A stretch of DNA of 64,000 nucleotides from Nannocystaceae bacterium (GCA_019694555.1 JAIBBS010000003.1:50319-114318), one strand, 5' to 3'. Counted from the stretch's first letter, positions 30,569 through 40,120 are shown. Notes: generated by a model not told the origin, from the letters alone. Made by a program: numbers and translations.

Positions 30569-30696
30569 GATGGCCCCCTTTGCGGCGACACTCGGCGCGC
30601 CGCGTGGTCGGGCCGCCGCGTTCGCAAGCGTCGGGCCAGTCGCCGTGCGACTGGATCCGCGGGCTTCGAGCGCGCGTGGTCGTCTCGTCCCCGGGG

Positions 30697-30716
30697 GCGT
30701 GTCCCCGGGGACACGC
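30697..30716. repeat. 20-bp perfect palindrome
   Basis: GCGTGTCCCC followed by its exact complement GGGGACACGC, starting 1 bp after the stop codon of the minus-strand gene 30718-31365. Likely a terminator-type or REP-like element for that transcript; no second full copy was noticed in the window. Confidence 0.6.
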
Positions 30717-30717
30717 G

Positions 30718-31365
30718 TCACTTCAGCGCGAGCACGATCTCGTCGCCGAGCGCGTCGGGCAACACCAGCGTCATGCTGGCCGTGGCCACCACGTCGTCGC
30801 CGGGGCGCCCGCTCACGAAGCACGCCGACTCGGCGTCCTCGCACTCGCACGGACCCGCGCCGGGGTTGCACTGCGCGCTCGCGCTCGCGGTCACGCGATA
30901 GCTCGCGTCGGCGGCGACGACCCGTCGATCGCACTGCGTGGAGCAGCCCTCGGCGGGACACTCGAGCGACAGGTCCTCTTCGACGTAGATCGATCGATCC
31001 CACGTGACGCTGTGGCTCGCGCCCGGCGGCAGTCGCAGCACCGTGCCGTCACCGCAGTCGAGGCTGCAGCTGCACTCGCCCGCCATCACGTCCTCGCACG
31101 AATACTCGCAGGCGCCGCGGAGCCACTTGCGCGGCTTGCCGTCCTGCTCGAGCTGCCACGCCCGCGGCGTGCAGCCCTCGCCCCCATCGACGTACAGCAC
31201 GGCGGCGGTGTCGTTGCGCACCGTGATCGTCACGACATCGGCCGCGGCCGGCTCGTCCTCGAGGTTGCGGCAGTCCTGCCCGAAGCAGGCGGCGGGTCCG
31301 GGCGCGGCGAGCAGCAGCGCGACGCCCAGCAGCAGTCCGTCACGGGCGCGCATCGACGTGGCCAT
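30718..31365 (-). CDS. Unrecognised exported Cys-rich protein
   Basis: 215 residues from ATG 31365. Signal peptide (LLLGVALLLAAPGPAA, then C) could be lipoprotein or cleaved. The mature part has about 18 Cys, including CEYSCEDVMAGECSCSLDC and CPAEGCSTQC, and strand patterns such as VVTITVRNDTAAVLYVDGG, suggesting a disulfide-bonded beta domain. Family unknown. A 20-bp palindrome follows the stop. Divergent from the first DUF1592 gene. Confidence 0.8.
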   Translation of the reverse strand: MATSMRARDGLLLGVALLLAAPGPAACFGQDCRNLEDEPAAADVVTITVRNDTAAVLYVDGGEGCTPRAWQLEQDGKPRKWLRGACEYSCEDVMAGECSCSLDCGDGTVLRLPPGASHSVTWDRSIYVEEDLSLECPAEGCSTQCDRRVVAADASYRVTASASAQCNPGAGPCECEDAESACFVSGRPGDDVVATASMTLVLPDALGDEIVLALK

Positions 31366-31481
31366 GGCTGTGGCAGGGTAGCAGAGGCGGGCCCGCCGCC
31401 TGTGACATGGAAATCGTGCGCTCGCGCTCGCGGGCGCGAAGGAAACCCCGCCAACTCGCCATGGAAGCACCTGGGGCTCGG

Positions 31482-33221
31482 ATGCAGCACAGAACCTCTC
31501 GCGATCTTGCGATCGCCGTATCGCTGTTGTCGCCGTGGGCACTGGCCGGTTGTCGGGATGACGCCACCAGCCACGCCGACGGCGGCCAGGACACCGGCGG
31601 CGGCTCCACTGGCACGACCAGTGGCGGAGCCGACTCGGGCTCGACCGCGGCGGACGACTCGGGCTCGAGCAGCGGTGGCGAGCAGCTGCCCGACGTGGTG
31701 CCGGCGCCCGGCGGCCTGCGTCGGCTGCGATCCGATCAGTACATCACGACCGTCGCGGCGCTGCTGGGGCCCAATGCGGGCTCGGCGGCGGCACCGCCAC
31801 CGGATGCACCGCTGCTGGGCTTCGACTCGGTCGGGGCCACGCAGCTGCCGCTGTCGCCGGCGGCGATCGAGCAGTACGAGCGCTCGGCCATCGCGGTCGG
31901 CAACGCGGTGATGCTCGCACCCGAGACGCTCGCGGCGGTGGTGCCCTGCGTCGTCGACGGGCCCCAGGACGAAGGCTGCTACGTCCAGATCGCCGAGCGC
32001 TTCGGTCGGGTCGCATGGCGACGTCCGGTCACCGGCGACGAGCTCGATCGTCTGGTCGACATCGCCCGGGTCGCGCGGACCAAGAACAACGACCAGTTCG
32101 GCATCGGCCTCAAGTACGAGATCGCCGCGATGCTGATCGCGCCGGAGTTCCTCTACTCGGTCGAGATCGGCGAGGTCGGGGACGACGGCAAGCGCTGGCT
32201 GACCACCGCCGAGTGGGCCACGCGCACCGCGTTGTTCGTGCTCGGCCGCGCCCCCGACGCGACGACCTTCACCCGGCTCGATGCCGGCGAGCTCGAGGAC
32301 GACGACGCGCGCGCGCAGCTGGCCAAGCAGTGGATGGCGCATCCCGACGCCCGCGCGGCGGTCGGTCGCTTCTTCGACGAGCTGCTGCGCGCCCGCGAGG
32401 TCGTCACCAAGGCCAAGGATCCCAACCTGTTTCCGCTGTTCACGCCCGAGGTCGCGGCGTCGATGCGCAAGGAGACGCTGCGCCTGGTCGATCACGTGGT
32501 CTTCGAGCCCGAGGGCGACCAGGGCCTGCTGGCATTGTTCGACGCCGACTACACCTGGGTCGACGCCAAGCTCGCGGCGATCTACGGCGTCGACGTGCCC
32601 GACGACGGCGGCTTCCACCGCATCGACATCCCCGCCGACCAGCGTCGCGTCGGCGTGCTGTCGCATCCGGCCCTGCTGGCGACCGCGTCGCACCACGACC
32701 GCAACTCGCCGACCCGACGCGGGCTGTTCATCCAGCGCGTGTTGCTGTGCAACGAGGTTCCGCCGCCGCCGGGCGACGTGGACACGACGCTGCCGCCGCC
32801 GACCGAGCCCACGACCCTGCGCGCGCGCATGGAGGGCCACATCGAACAAGGCGGCGCGTGCATCGGCTGCCACGCGCAGACCGACCCGGTCGGCTTCGCG
32901 TTCGAGTTCTTCGACGCGTCGGGTGTCCGCCGCGAGCTCGACAACGGCTTCCCCATCGATGCGTCCGGCGCGGTCGATGGCCTGGGCGAGTTCGACGACG
33001 CCGCGGATCTGGCCCTGCTGGTCCGCGACGATCCGCGCCTGTCGCCGTGCCTGGTGCGCAACCTCTATCGCCACGCCGTCGGCCACGCCGAGGACGACGG
33101 CACCGCCGACGCACTCGCGTGGCTGAGCGACGGCTTCGTGGCCGCCGGCCACGATCTCGAGACGCTGATCGTGGATCTCGTGCTCAACCCCGCGTTCCGC
33201 CAGGTCGGAGAGCCGCAGTAG
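31482..33221 (+). CDS. DUF1592/DUF1588-type lipoprotein with CxxCH motif (first cassette)
   Basis: 579 residues from ATG 31482 (ATG 31461 also in frame). Lipoprotein signal (WALAGC), Ser/Gly/Thr spacer, then the multi-DUF architecture DUF1587-like (LRRLRSDQYITTVAALLG), DUF1595-like (RRPVTGDELDRL), DUF1592 (ALFVLGRAPD...), DUF1588 (RRVGVLSHPALLATASHHDRNSPTRRG, CNEVPPPP) and DUF1585. The DUF1588 part carries CIGCH, a c-type-haem-like motif followed by DPVGFAFEFFD. Function of this family is not established. The DUF1552 gene starts 14 bp downstream, as in other genomes where the two are paired. Confidence 0.92.
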   Translation: MQHRTSRDLAIAVSLLSPWALAGCRDDATSHADGGQDTGGGSTGTTSGGADSGSTAADDSGSSSGGEQLPDVVPAPGGLRRLRSDQYITTVAALLGPNAGSAAAPPPDAPLLGFDSVGATQLPLSPAAIEQYERSAIAVGNAVMLAPETLAAVVPCVVDGPQDEGCYVQIAERFGRVAWRRPVTGDELDRLVDIARVARTKNNDQFGIGLKYEIAAMLIAPEFLYSVEIGEVGDDGKRWLTTAEWATRTALFVLGRAPDATTFTRLDAGELEDDDARAQLAKQWMAHPDARAAVGRFFDELLRAREVVTKAKDPNLFPLFTPEVAASMRKETLRLVDHVVFEPEGDQGLLALFDADYTWVDAKLAAIYGVDVPDDGGFHRIDIPADQRRVGVLSHPALLATASHHDRNSPTRRGLFIQRVLLCNEVPPPPGDVDTTLPPPTEPTTLRARMEGHIEQGGACIGCHAQTDPVGFAFEFFDASGVRRELDNGFPIDASGAVDGLGEFDDAADLALLVRDDPRLSPCLVRNLYRHAVGHAEDDGTADALAWLSDGFVAAGHDLETLIVDLVLNPAFRQVGEPQ

Positions 33222-33235
33222 GAAGGACAAACGCC

Positions 33236-34654
33236 ATGCTGCACCTGCGCCGAACCTTCTTGTCCCGTCGCACCATGCTCCGCGGCGCCCTCGGTGGCGC
33301 GAGCGTCGCCGTGGGTCTACCGCTGCTCGAGGCCATGCTCGACGCCAACGGTGAGGCCCACGCCGATGGCTCGGCGCTGCCGCGCCGCATCATCACGTGG
33401 CTGACCGCCAACGGTGTGCTGCTCGATCGCTTCGAGCCGTCGCAGGTCGGCGCCGACTGGTCGCTGTCCGAGCAGCTCGAGCCGCTCGCGGCCGTCAAGG
33501 ACTACGTCAACGTCTGCACCGGCTACCAGAACCACGGCATGGTCGGCGACTACATCAGCGGGCACGTCGAGGGCGTGACCGCGCTGACCGGCTACCCCTA
33601 CGCCTACGATGGCTTCGGCTACAACGCCGGCGGTCCGTCGCTCGATCAGCTCGCCGCGGACGCGGTCGGGCGAGAGACCCCGGTGCGATCGATGCAGATC
33701 GCGATCTCCAAGGCCAACACCTTCGCGGGCTCGGGGCCGCTGGGCAGCGCGATCTCGTTCACCGGCGAGCCCGGTGCGCTGACGGCGTTGGCGCCGATCA
33801 GCAGCCCGAAGCAGGTGTGGCAGTCGTTGTTCGGCATCTTCCCCGGGCCCGACGCGCCCGAGGACGACCGCGCGGTCCGAGGTCTCATGGTCGATGCGGT
33901 GCGGGCCCAGAGCGCGAGCCTGCGCGACCGGCTGGGCGCGGCCGACCGCATCCGGCTCGACGCGCACCTGCAGGGCATCGACGAGCTGGAACAGAAGCTC
34001 TCGGCACTGCCACCACCGTGCATCATGCCGGGCGAGCCGGCGCAGGAGAACCTGGAACCGGTCGGCAGCGAGCTCATCACGCCGGTGACCACGGTGATGG
34101 CGGAGCTCATCGCCTACGCGCTGCGCTGCGACATCACCCGTTCGGTCTCGGTCACGTTCCTCGGGCTCGCGGGCGAGACGCCCTACACCGAGATCGGCCT
34201 CACCGCGACCAAGCACCTGCTCAGCCACGACGCGCAGTACAGCACCACCGCGCGGGACCAGCTGCACCAGAGCGTGGTCTTCGAGATGACCAAGCTGGCC
34301 GAGTTCGCCCAGGCGCTGCGCGACGCCGACGAGGGCAACGGCCTCAACCTGCTCGACTCGACGATCCTGTATGCCACCAGCGACTGCTCGGTCGGCTGGC
34401 TGCACAGCATCTCGCGTCAGCCGGTGATCCTCATCGGCACCGGTGGCGGCCACCTGAAGTACCCCGGCGTGCACAGCCAGGCGACGCCCAACGATCCCGA
34501 CGACCCCAACGGCATCAGCTCGCCGAACCTGCCGGCCGCGGACAACGTCTCCGACATCGCGTTGTCGGTGCTGCGCGCCTACGACCCCAACGCGTCCAGC
34601 TTCGGGGGCAACGGCGCCGAGTCGAACTCGCCGCTCGACGAGATCCTCGCCTGA
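33236..34654 (+). CDS. DUF1552 Tat-exported protein (first cassette)
   Basis: 472 residues from ATG 33236 with GGAAGGA upstream. N-terminal twin-arginine signal (SRRTMLRGALGGASVA). The rest is a DUF1552 domain: RRIITWLTANG near the start, YQNHGMVGDYISGHVEG, MAELIAYALRCDITRSVSV, LLDSTILYATSD. DUF1552 proteins resemble alkaline-phosphatase-fold sulfatase-like proteins of unknown activity and are encoded beside DUF1592 proteins. Export by Tat suggests folding or cofactor loading before transport. Confidence 0.92.
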   Translation: MLHLRRTFLSRRTMLRGALGGASVAVGLPLLEAMLDANGEAHADGSALPRRIITWLTANGVLLDRFEPSQVGADWSLSEQLEPLAAVKDYVNVCTGYQNHGMVGDYISGHVEGVTALTGYPYAYDGFGYNAGGPSLDQLAADAVGRETPVRSMQIAISKANTFAGSGPLGSAISFTGEPGALTALAPISSPKQVWQSLFGIFPGPDAPEDDRAVRGLMVDAVRAQSASLRDRLGAADRIRLDAHLQGIDELEQKLSALPPPCIMPGEPAQENLEPVGSELITPVTTVMAELIAYALRCDITRSVSVTFLGLAGETPYTEIGLTATKHLLSHDAQYSTTARDQLHQSVVFEMTKLAEFAQALRDADEGNGLNLLDSTILYATSDCSVGWLHSISRQPVILIGTGGGHLKYPGVHSQATPNDPDDPNGISSPNLPAADNVSDIALSVLRAYDPNASSFGGNGAESNSPLDEILA

Positions 34655-34675
34655 GCCCGCTGGCCCGCGGACGCC

Positions 34676-35029
34676 TCAGCGCGCGTCCGCGGAGCCGAAG
34701 CCGAACACGAAGCCGACCGCGGCCACCAACAGCACGAAGCCGACGATGTGGTTCCACCGCAGCGGCTCGCCGAGATAGCTGACCGAGAACACGCCGAAGA
34801 CCACCAGGGTGATGACTTCCTGGATGGTCTTGAGCTGCACCGCGGAGTAGGTGCCGTGGCCCATGCGGTTGGCCGGCACCTGGAAGCAGTACTCGAACAG
34901 CGCGATGCCCCAGCTGGCGAGCACGACCAGCGCGAGCGGGCGGTCCTTGAACTTCAAGTGACCGTACCACGCGAAGGTCATGAACACGTTGGAGACGACG
35001 AGCAACGCGATCGGGGCGATGGTCCGCAT
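34676..35029 (-). CDS. DMT-family membrane protein (DUF486)
   Basis: 117 residues with four membrane segments. FMTFAWYGHLKF near the N-terminus and CFQVPANRMGH...FSAVQLKTIQE-type sequence in the middle match DUF486 small transporters of the drug/metabolite superfamily. Such proteins probably work as dimers; substrate unknown. Convergent with the DUF1552 gene, 21 bp apart. Confidence 0.92.
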   Translation of the reverse strand: MRTIAPIALLVVSNVFMTFAWYGHLKFKDRPLALVVLASWGIALFEYCFQVPANRMGHGTYSAVQLKTIQEVITLVVFGVFSVSYLGEPLRWNHIVGFVLLVAAVGFVFGFGSADAR

Positions 35030-35077
35030 GGTCGAGCGGTGCAGTTTCCACCGCCGACGCTGCGGGTCAAGTTCTGC

Positions 35078-35503
35078 TCACGCCACCAGCGGCAGCGCCG
35101 GTGCCTCGAGCGGCGCGGGCGCGGCCGCGCGCGGGGCCCCGACCGCCTCGGCCAGCAGCGTGTCGCGCACGGCCCGGCGACGCACGCACAGCGGCGCGCC
35201 GCGCAGGCGCAGCACCACGCTGCGGACACCGACCGCGACGACCGACACCGGCACGTCGATGCGCAGCGCGCCGTCGGGGCTCTGCAGCTGCAGCATCGCG
35301 GTGCTGCCCTCGAGCGCCTCGTCGCGGTCGCTGGCCGCCGGCACCGTGCGCACCACCTGCAGCAACGAGCGCCCCATGCCCGCGAGCGCGACCGACAGCG
35401 ACACGCCGGCGGCCCGCAACGTGGCCTGCAGCGCGTCGGCAGCGAGCGAGGTGCCGGGCGGGAGCAGCGGGAGCAGCAGCGCGTCGAGGCTGGAGTTCGT
35501 CAT
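35078..35503 (-). CDS. Hypothetical protein, Leu/Ala/Val-rich
   Basis: 141 residues. Starts MTNSSLDALLLPLLPPG, with a strand-rich centre (MLQLQSPDGALRIDVPVSVVAVGV) and an Ala/Pro tail. Codon use has strong G/C third positions like its neighbours, which supports it being real. No motif recognised and no clear signal peptide. Located between the DUF486 gene and a divergent propeller lipoprotein. Confidence 0.62.
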   Translation of the reverse strand: MTNSSLDALLLPLLPPGTSLAADALQATLRAAGVSLSVALAGMGRSLLQVVRTVPAASDRDEALEGSTAMLQLQSPDGALRIDVPVSVVAVGVRSVVLRLRGAPLCVRRRAVRDTLLAEAVGAPRAAAPAPLEAPALPLVA

Positions 35504-35786
35504 GGGGGCGGGTTGGTGGAGAGACAGAGCAGGGGCCGTGCCAAGTCCCGCAGCGGTCGAGCGCTGTGGTCGCGCGGTGGTCTCGCCCTCTCAACGCGTC
35601 CCGATGACATCGCTTGCATCGCGCTCGCGACGAACTGGCGCGTTGCGTCCCAGGGTCGGCCGCCGACGGGGCGGCTCCAGGGCGCGAGCCCGGACTCCCC
35701 GCCGCGGCCAGGGGCGATCGCGAGCCGACGCGGGCGCTGCGTCCAACGGCCCGAACCAAGCCGCGTCGGCGGCAACCAATCGCGCC

Positions 35787-37151
35787 ATGCGAACGCGGTG
35801 GTTGGCGGCGATCGGTGTGCTCGGTGCGTGTCAGGCCCCGCCGCTGGTGCGCGGGGGTCCCGGCGACGAGGGCACGACCGTCGAGGATGGGGCGTCGAGC
35901 TCGGGTCCGCTCGAAGGTTCGGCCTCGATCACGATGGGGCACGGCACCCACGACGCGACCACCACCACGTCCTCGACCGACGGCACGAGCACCAGCACAG
36001 CGAGCGACACCAGCGGGCCGAGCGGTCCGCCCAGCACCACCGACGAGTCGGTGAGCGACACCTTCGACACCGGGGTCGTCGTCGATGCCGGTGTGCCGGG
36101 TTGCGAGCCGCCGTCGCTGCAGTACCTGTGGGTCAGCAACCAAAACGGCAGCACGCTGTCGAAGATCGATCCCGCGACGATGACCGAGGTCGCGCGCTAC
36201 GCCACCCGCGGCGACTCGGCCGGCGAGCCGACGGGCGTCGCGGTCAACCTCAACGGCGACGCCGCGGTCGCGAACGCCTTGGGTGGCGTCACGGTCGTGC
36301 GCGTGGATCCGGCGAGCTGTCCCGACCCCGACGCGACGTCGACCGGCCCCGCGGACGTGCGCGCGTTCCCCGACGGCTGCGTGGCCTATGACGTGCCGCT
36401 GCAGTGGACCCATCAGGCGGTGGTCGCATGGACCACCGGCACGCGCAACGAAGAGACCTGCCGCTTCGAGCAGACCAAGCTGTGGACCGCCGGCACGGAC
36501 GCCTTCGATTCGGTGCCCACCGTCGCGCTGATCGACGGCGACAGCGGCACGATCGAAGGCACCGTCGAGATGCCCGACCTGCCGGTCGCGGTCCTGCCGG
36601 GCCTGTTCGCGGGCGCGGTCGATGCCGAGGGCGATCTGTGGGGCGCACAGGTCGGCACCGGCTATCTCGTGCAGGTGCAGCTCGACGATCTGTCGTACCA
36701 GATGTGGCCGATGCCCAACGTCGGTTGGGGGCTGACGGTCGACGGTCAGGGACGCGTGTGGACGTGCAACCAGTTCGCGTCGCGCTTCGATCCCGCGACC
36801 GAGACGTGGGAGTCGCACGTGGTCTCCGACTACACCGGTGCAGGATGCGTGGTCGATGCCGACGGCATCCTGTGGGTGGCGGGTCTCGAGCTGCGCGGCA
36901 TCGACACCGAGACCTTCGACGTCGTCGCGCAGTTTCCCGTGCCCGGCGGCGAGGGCCACGAGAACCGCGGTGTCGCCGTGGACAGCGCGGGCTACGTGTG
37001 GACGACGTCGCACTGGGACGACGCGGTCTATCGCTGGGATCCGGCGACCGGAGCCGTCGAGACGGTAGGCGGGCTCTCGTTTCCGTACTCGTACACCGCC
37101 GACATGACCGGCACCACGCTGTTGCCGCTGGCCGCGCTCGACGGTCCGTGA
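35787..37151 (+). CDS. Lipoprotein beta-propeller (SMP-30/Vgb-like)
   Basis: 454 residues from ATG 35787. Lipoprotein signal (IGVLGAC), a Ser/Thr/Gly-rich spacer of about 90 residues, then repeated propeller blades: LWVSNQNGSTLSKID, GDLWGAQVGTGYLVQVQLDD, GRVWTCNQFASRFDP, GILWVAGLELRGID, GYVWTTSHWDDAVYRWDP. The blade pattern resembles NHL/virginiamycin-B-lyase-type propellers. Catalytic residues of Vgb are not evident, so a binding role is as likely. Probably surface-exposed; the MopE-type gene follows 23 bp downstream and may be co-transcribed. Confidence 0.85.
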   Translation: MRTRWLAAIGVLGACQAPPLVRGGPGDEGTTVEDGASSSGPLEGSASITMGHGTHDATTTTSSTDGTSTSTASDTSGPSGPPSTTDESVSDTFDTGVVVDAGVPGCEPPSLQYLWVSNQNGSTLSKIDPATMTEVARYATRGDSAGEPTGVAVNLNGDAAVANALGGVTVVRVDPASCPDPDATSTGPADVRAFPDGCVAYDVPLQWTHQAVVAWTTGTRNEETCRFEQTKLWTAGTDAFDSVPTVALIDGDSGTIEGTVEMPDLPVAVLPGLFAGAVDAEGDLWGAQVGTGYLVQVQLDDLSYQMWPMPNVGWGLTVDGQGRVWTCNQFASRFDPATETWESHVVSDYTGAGCVVDADGILWVAGLELRGIDTETFDVVAQFPVPGGEGHENRGVAVDSAGYVWTTSHWDDAVYRWDPATGAVETVGGLSFPYSYTADMTGTTLLPLAALDGP

Positions 37152-37174
37152 ACGTGCGATGATCGCCGCCGCGG

Positions 37175-38467
37175 ATGGCGGCCACGCGCACCGGTCTTCT
37201 CGGACTCGTCGCGATCGCAGCGGTGCTGTCGCCGCTGCCCGCTGCGGCCCACTCCGGCGGGCAACCCGGACCGGGCTGCGTGGGCTGCCACGGCGGTGGC
37301 GACGTCGACATCGCGCTGGTCACCGCGCCCTCGAGCATCGATCCCGGCGAGACCGTGACGGTGACGTTGACCGTGAGCGCGCCGGGCAGCGCCGTCGCGG
37401 GCGTGTTCGTCGAGGCCGACGTCGGCGAGCTGCAGACCCTGGGCGGCGAGGGCCTCGCGACGGTGGCCGCGGGGCTGACCCACAGCGCGCCCAAGCCGAT
37501 GCCCGGCGGCGTCGCGTCGTTCGACTTCCTGTGGACCGCGCCGGCGCAACCGGGCGCGGTGCGGCTGTCGATCTCGGCGCTGGCTGCCAACGGCAACGGC
37601 TCGTCGAGCGGCGATCACGGCGACGACGCCGACATCGACCTCGTGTTCGGCTGCAGCGCGCAGCAGTACTTCCTCGACTTCGACGGTGACGGCTACGGTC
37701 GCGACGACGCACCGCGGCTGGGCTGCGCGAACACGCCGCCGCCGAGCCACGCCGCCGCGGGCGGCGACTGCGACGACACCCGCGACACCGTGCATCCGGG
37801 CGCCGACGAGCTGTGCAACCAACGCGACGACGACTGCGACGCCGACGTCGACGAGGACGCAATCCCGATCACGCTGTACCCCGATGGCGACGGCGACGGC
37901 TACTACGGCGCGGTCGAGGGCAGCAGCACGGACACGCAGGTCGGCTGCGTCGGCACACCCGGCTACGCCGGCGAGCCGGGCGACTGCGAGCCCAACGACC
38001 CGAGCATGCACCCCGACGCGCAGGAGGTCTGCAACCTCTACGACGACAACTGCGACGGCCGCGTCGACGAGCGCGTGCGGCCGATCTGCGGCGTGGGCTG
38101 GTGCGCGCGCGAGGCCTGGACCTGCGAGCCCGACGACTGCGAGCCGGGCGAGCCCACGCCCGAGACCTGCAACCTGCTCGACGACGACTGCGACGACGAA
38201 CTCGACGAAGACGTCGTGTGCGAGGGCGACGCGGTCTGCATCGCGGGTGAGTGCCGCGCGGGCGAGGACGCGGGCGGTGGCAGCGGCAGCGGCAGCGGCG
38301 GGAGCTCCGGGGGCGGCGAGGGCAGCGGCTCGACCGACGACGGCGCCGCGGCGACGTCGCAGGGCCGCAGTCGCTGCGCGCTGGTCAGCGATCGACGCGC
38401 GGGTCCAGGCATGCTCGCGATCGTCGTGGTCGTGCTGGCGCTCGCGCGCCGCCGGCGGTCTCGGTAG
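37175..38467 (+). CDS. MopE-repeat surface protein with N-terminal CxxCH and MYXO-CTERM-like tail
   Basis: 430 residues. Signal peptide, then CVGCH and an Ig-like strand domain (IDPGETVTVTLTVSA). From about residue 165, three MopE-type putative metal-binding repeats follow: GDCDDTRDTVHPGADELCNQ, GDCEPNDPSMHPDAQEVCNL and a shorter one ending ETCNLLDDDCDDELDED. A Gly/Ser spacer leads to a C-terminal Cys (RCALV), a hydrophobic stretch and RRRRSR, a variant of MYXO-CTERM with one Cys. In MopE such repeats bind copper; that function here is inference. CVGCH alone could bind haem. Confidence 0.88.
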   Translation: MAATRTGLLGLVAIAAVLSPLPAAAHSGGQPGPGCVGCHGGGDVDIALVTAPSSIDPGETVTVTLTVSAPGSAVAGVFVEADVGELQTLGGEGLATVAAGLTHSAPKPMPGGVASFDFLWTAPAQPGAVRLSISALAANGNGSSSGDHGDDADIDLVFGCSAQQYFLDFDGDGYGRDDAPRLGCANTPPPSHAAAGGDCDDTRDTVHPGADELCNQRDDDCDADVDEDAIPITLYPDGDGDGYYGAVEGSSTDTQVGCVGTPGYAGEPGDCEPNDPSMHPDAQEVCNLYDDNCDGRVDERVRPICGVGWCAREAWTCEPDDCEPGEPTPETCNLLDDDCDDELDEDVVCEGDAVCIAGECRAGEDAGGGSGSGSGGSSGGGEGSGSTDDGAAATSQGRSRCALVSDRRAGPGMLAIVVVVLALARRRRSR

Positions 38468-38481
38468 TCTCGTGCCGGCCG

Positions 38482-40119
38482 ATGGGCCTGCTGACACCGA
38501 CGCCGCCGCCGTACGATCCGCTCGAGTGGATCACCAAGCCGCTCGCAGAGCGCGGCAAGATGGTGTGCCAGTCGTGGGCGCTGCAGGGCTACGGCACGCC
38601 GCTGGGCGTGTTCGTGGTCTACGGCCTCAAGGTCGCGCTGTACGTCGCCGCGTGGGTCGGCTTTTGTAGCCTCTCGCCCGGGCTCGGCGGCTTCGGTGAT
38701 CTCGGACGCTGGTGGCTCGAGCCGGTCGCGTTCCACAAGGCGATCGTGTGGAGCATGGTGTTCGAGCTGCTCGGGCTGGGCTGTGGCAGCGGTCCGCTGA
38801 CGGGGCGCTACTTCCCACCGGTCGGTGGCTTCCTCTACTTCCTGCGGCCGGGCACCACCAAGCTGCCGCTGTGGCCGCGGCTGCCGCTGCTGGGCGGCGA
38901 GCGACGCACCGCGGTCGACGTGTTGCTGTACGCCGCGGTCGTCGTACTCGCGCTGCGGGCCCTGCTCGCGGCGACACCGGGCAGCGCGGAGTACCTGCCG
39001 CTGGTGATCGCGATGCTGGTCATGGGCATCGCCGATCGCACGCTGCTGCTGGCCGCGCGGGCCGAGCACTACTGGACCACGATGCTGTGCTTCCTGCTGG
39101 CGGGCAACTGGATCGCCGGTGCCAAGGCGGTGCAGCTGGCGCTGTGGTTCTGGGCCGGGGTCTCGAAGCTCAACGCGCACTTTCCCACCGTGATCGCGGT
39201 GATGACGAGCAACTCCCCGCTGATGCGGCTGGGCTGGGTGCGGCGCGCGATGTACCGCGACTTCCCCGAGGACCTGCGGCCGTCGCGGCTCGCGACCGTG
39301 ATGGCGCACGCCGGCGCGAGTCTGGAATTCGCGGTGCCGCTGGTGCTCGCGCTGAGCCCGGGCGGACCGACGCTGGTGCTGGGCATGGTGCTGATGCTGA
39401 TGCTGCACGGCTACATCACCAGCAACGTGCCCATGGGCGTGCCGATCGAGTGGAACGTCATGGTGGTCTACGGCGGCTTCGCGCTGTTCTGGGCCCACCC
39501 CGAGGTCAGCGTGCTCGATCTGGGCTCGACGCCGCTCGCCGCGGTGCTGCTGGTGCTGCTGGTGGGCGTGCCGCTGGTCGGCAACCTGTGGCCGCACGCG
39601 GTCTCGTTCCTGCTCGCGATGCGCTACTACGCCGGCAACTGGGCCTACGGCATCTGGCTGTTCCGCGGTGACAGTTGGCGCAAGCTCGATCGTCTGACCA
39701 AGAGCTCGCCGTGGATCTACGAGCAGCTCGATCGTTTCTACGATCGCCGCACCTCGGTGGGCCTGGTCGGCAAGGTGCTCGGCTTTCGCATGATGCACCT
39801 GCACGGCCGCGCGCTGCCGCTGCTGCTGCCGCGGGCGGTCGATCGCTACGAGGACTACGAGCACGTCGACGGTGAGCTCGTCGCCGGACTCGCGCTGGGC
39901 TGGAACTTCGGCGACGGGCACCTGCACACCGAGCAGCTGCTGCACGCGATCCAGCACCAGTGCGGCTTCTTGCCCGGCGAGCTGCGCTGCTTGTTCGTGG
40001 AGGCGCAGCCGCTCTTCGGTGATCGCCAGCGATGGCGCATCGTCGACGCGGCCACCGGTCCGATGGATGCGGGCGAGATCGAGATCGCGACGCTGCGCGC
40101 GATGCAGCCCTGGGGTTGA
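38482..40119 (+). CDS. DUF3556 polytopic membrane protein
   Basis: 545 residues from ATG 38482, 14 bp after the MopE-type gene. The start MGLLTPTPPPYDPLEWITKP and MVCQSWALQGYGTPLGVFVVYGLK match my recollection of DUF3556 proteins of actinobacteria and myxobacteria. Ten or so membrane segments in the first 420 residues; the last 120 residues are soluble (ELVAGLALGWNFGDGHLH). Function unknown. A hairpin at 40121-40139 follows the stop. Confidence 0.85.
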   Translation: MGLLTPTPPPYDPLEWITKPLAERGKMVCQSWALQGYGTPLGVFVVYGLKVALYVAAWVGFCSLSPGLGGFGDLGRWWLEPVAFHKAIVWSMVFELLGLGCGSGPLTGRYFPPVGGFLYFLRPGTTKLPLWPRLPLLGGERRTAVDVLLYAAVVVLALRALLAATPGSAEYLPLVIAMLVMGIADRTLLLAARAEHYWTTMLCFLLAGNWIAGAKAVQLALWFWAGVSKLNAHFPTVIAVMTSNSPLMRLGWVRRAMYRDFPEDLRPSRLATVMAHAGASLEFAVPLVLALSPGGPTLVLGMVLMLMLHGYITSNVPMGVPIEWNVMVVYGGFALFWAHPEVSVLDLGSTPLAAVLLVLLVGVPLVGNLWPHAVSFLLAMRYYAGNWAYGIWLFRGDSWRKLDRLTKSSPWIYEQLDRFYDRRTSVGLVGKVLGFRMMHLHGRALPLLLPRAVDRYEDYEHVDGELVAGLALGWNFGDGHLHTEQLLHAIQHQCGFLPGELRCLFVEAQPLFGDRQRWRIVDAATGPMDAGEIEIATLRAMQPWG

Positions 40120-40120
40120 A

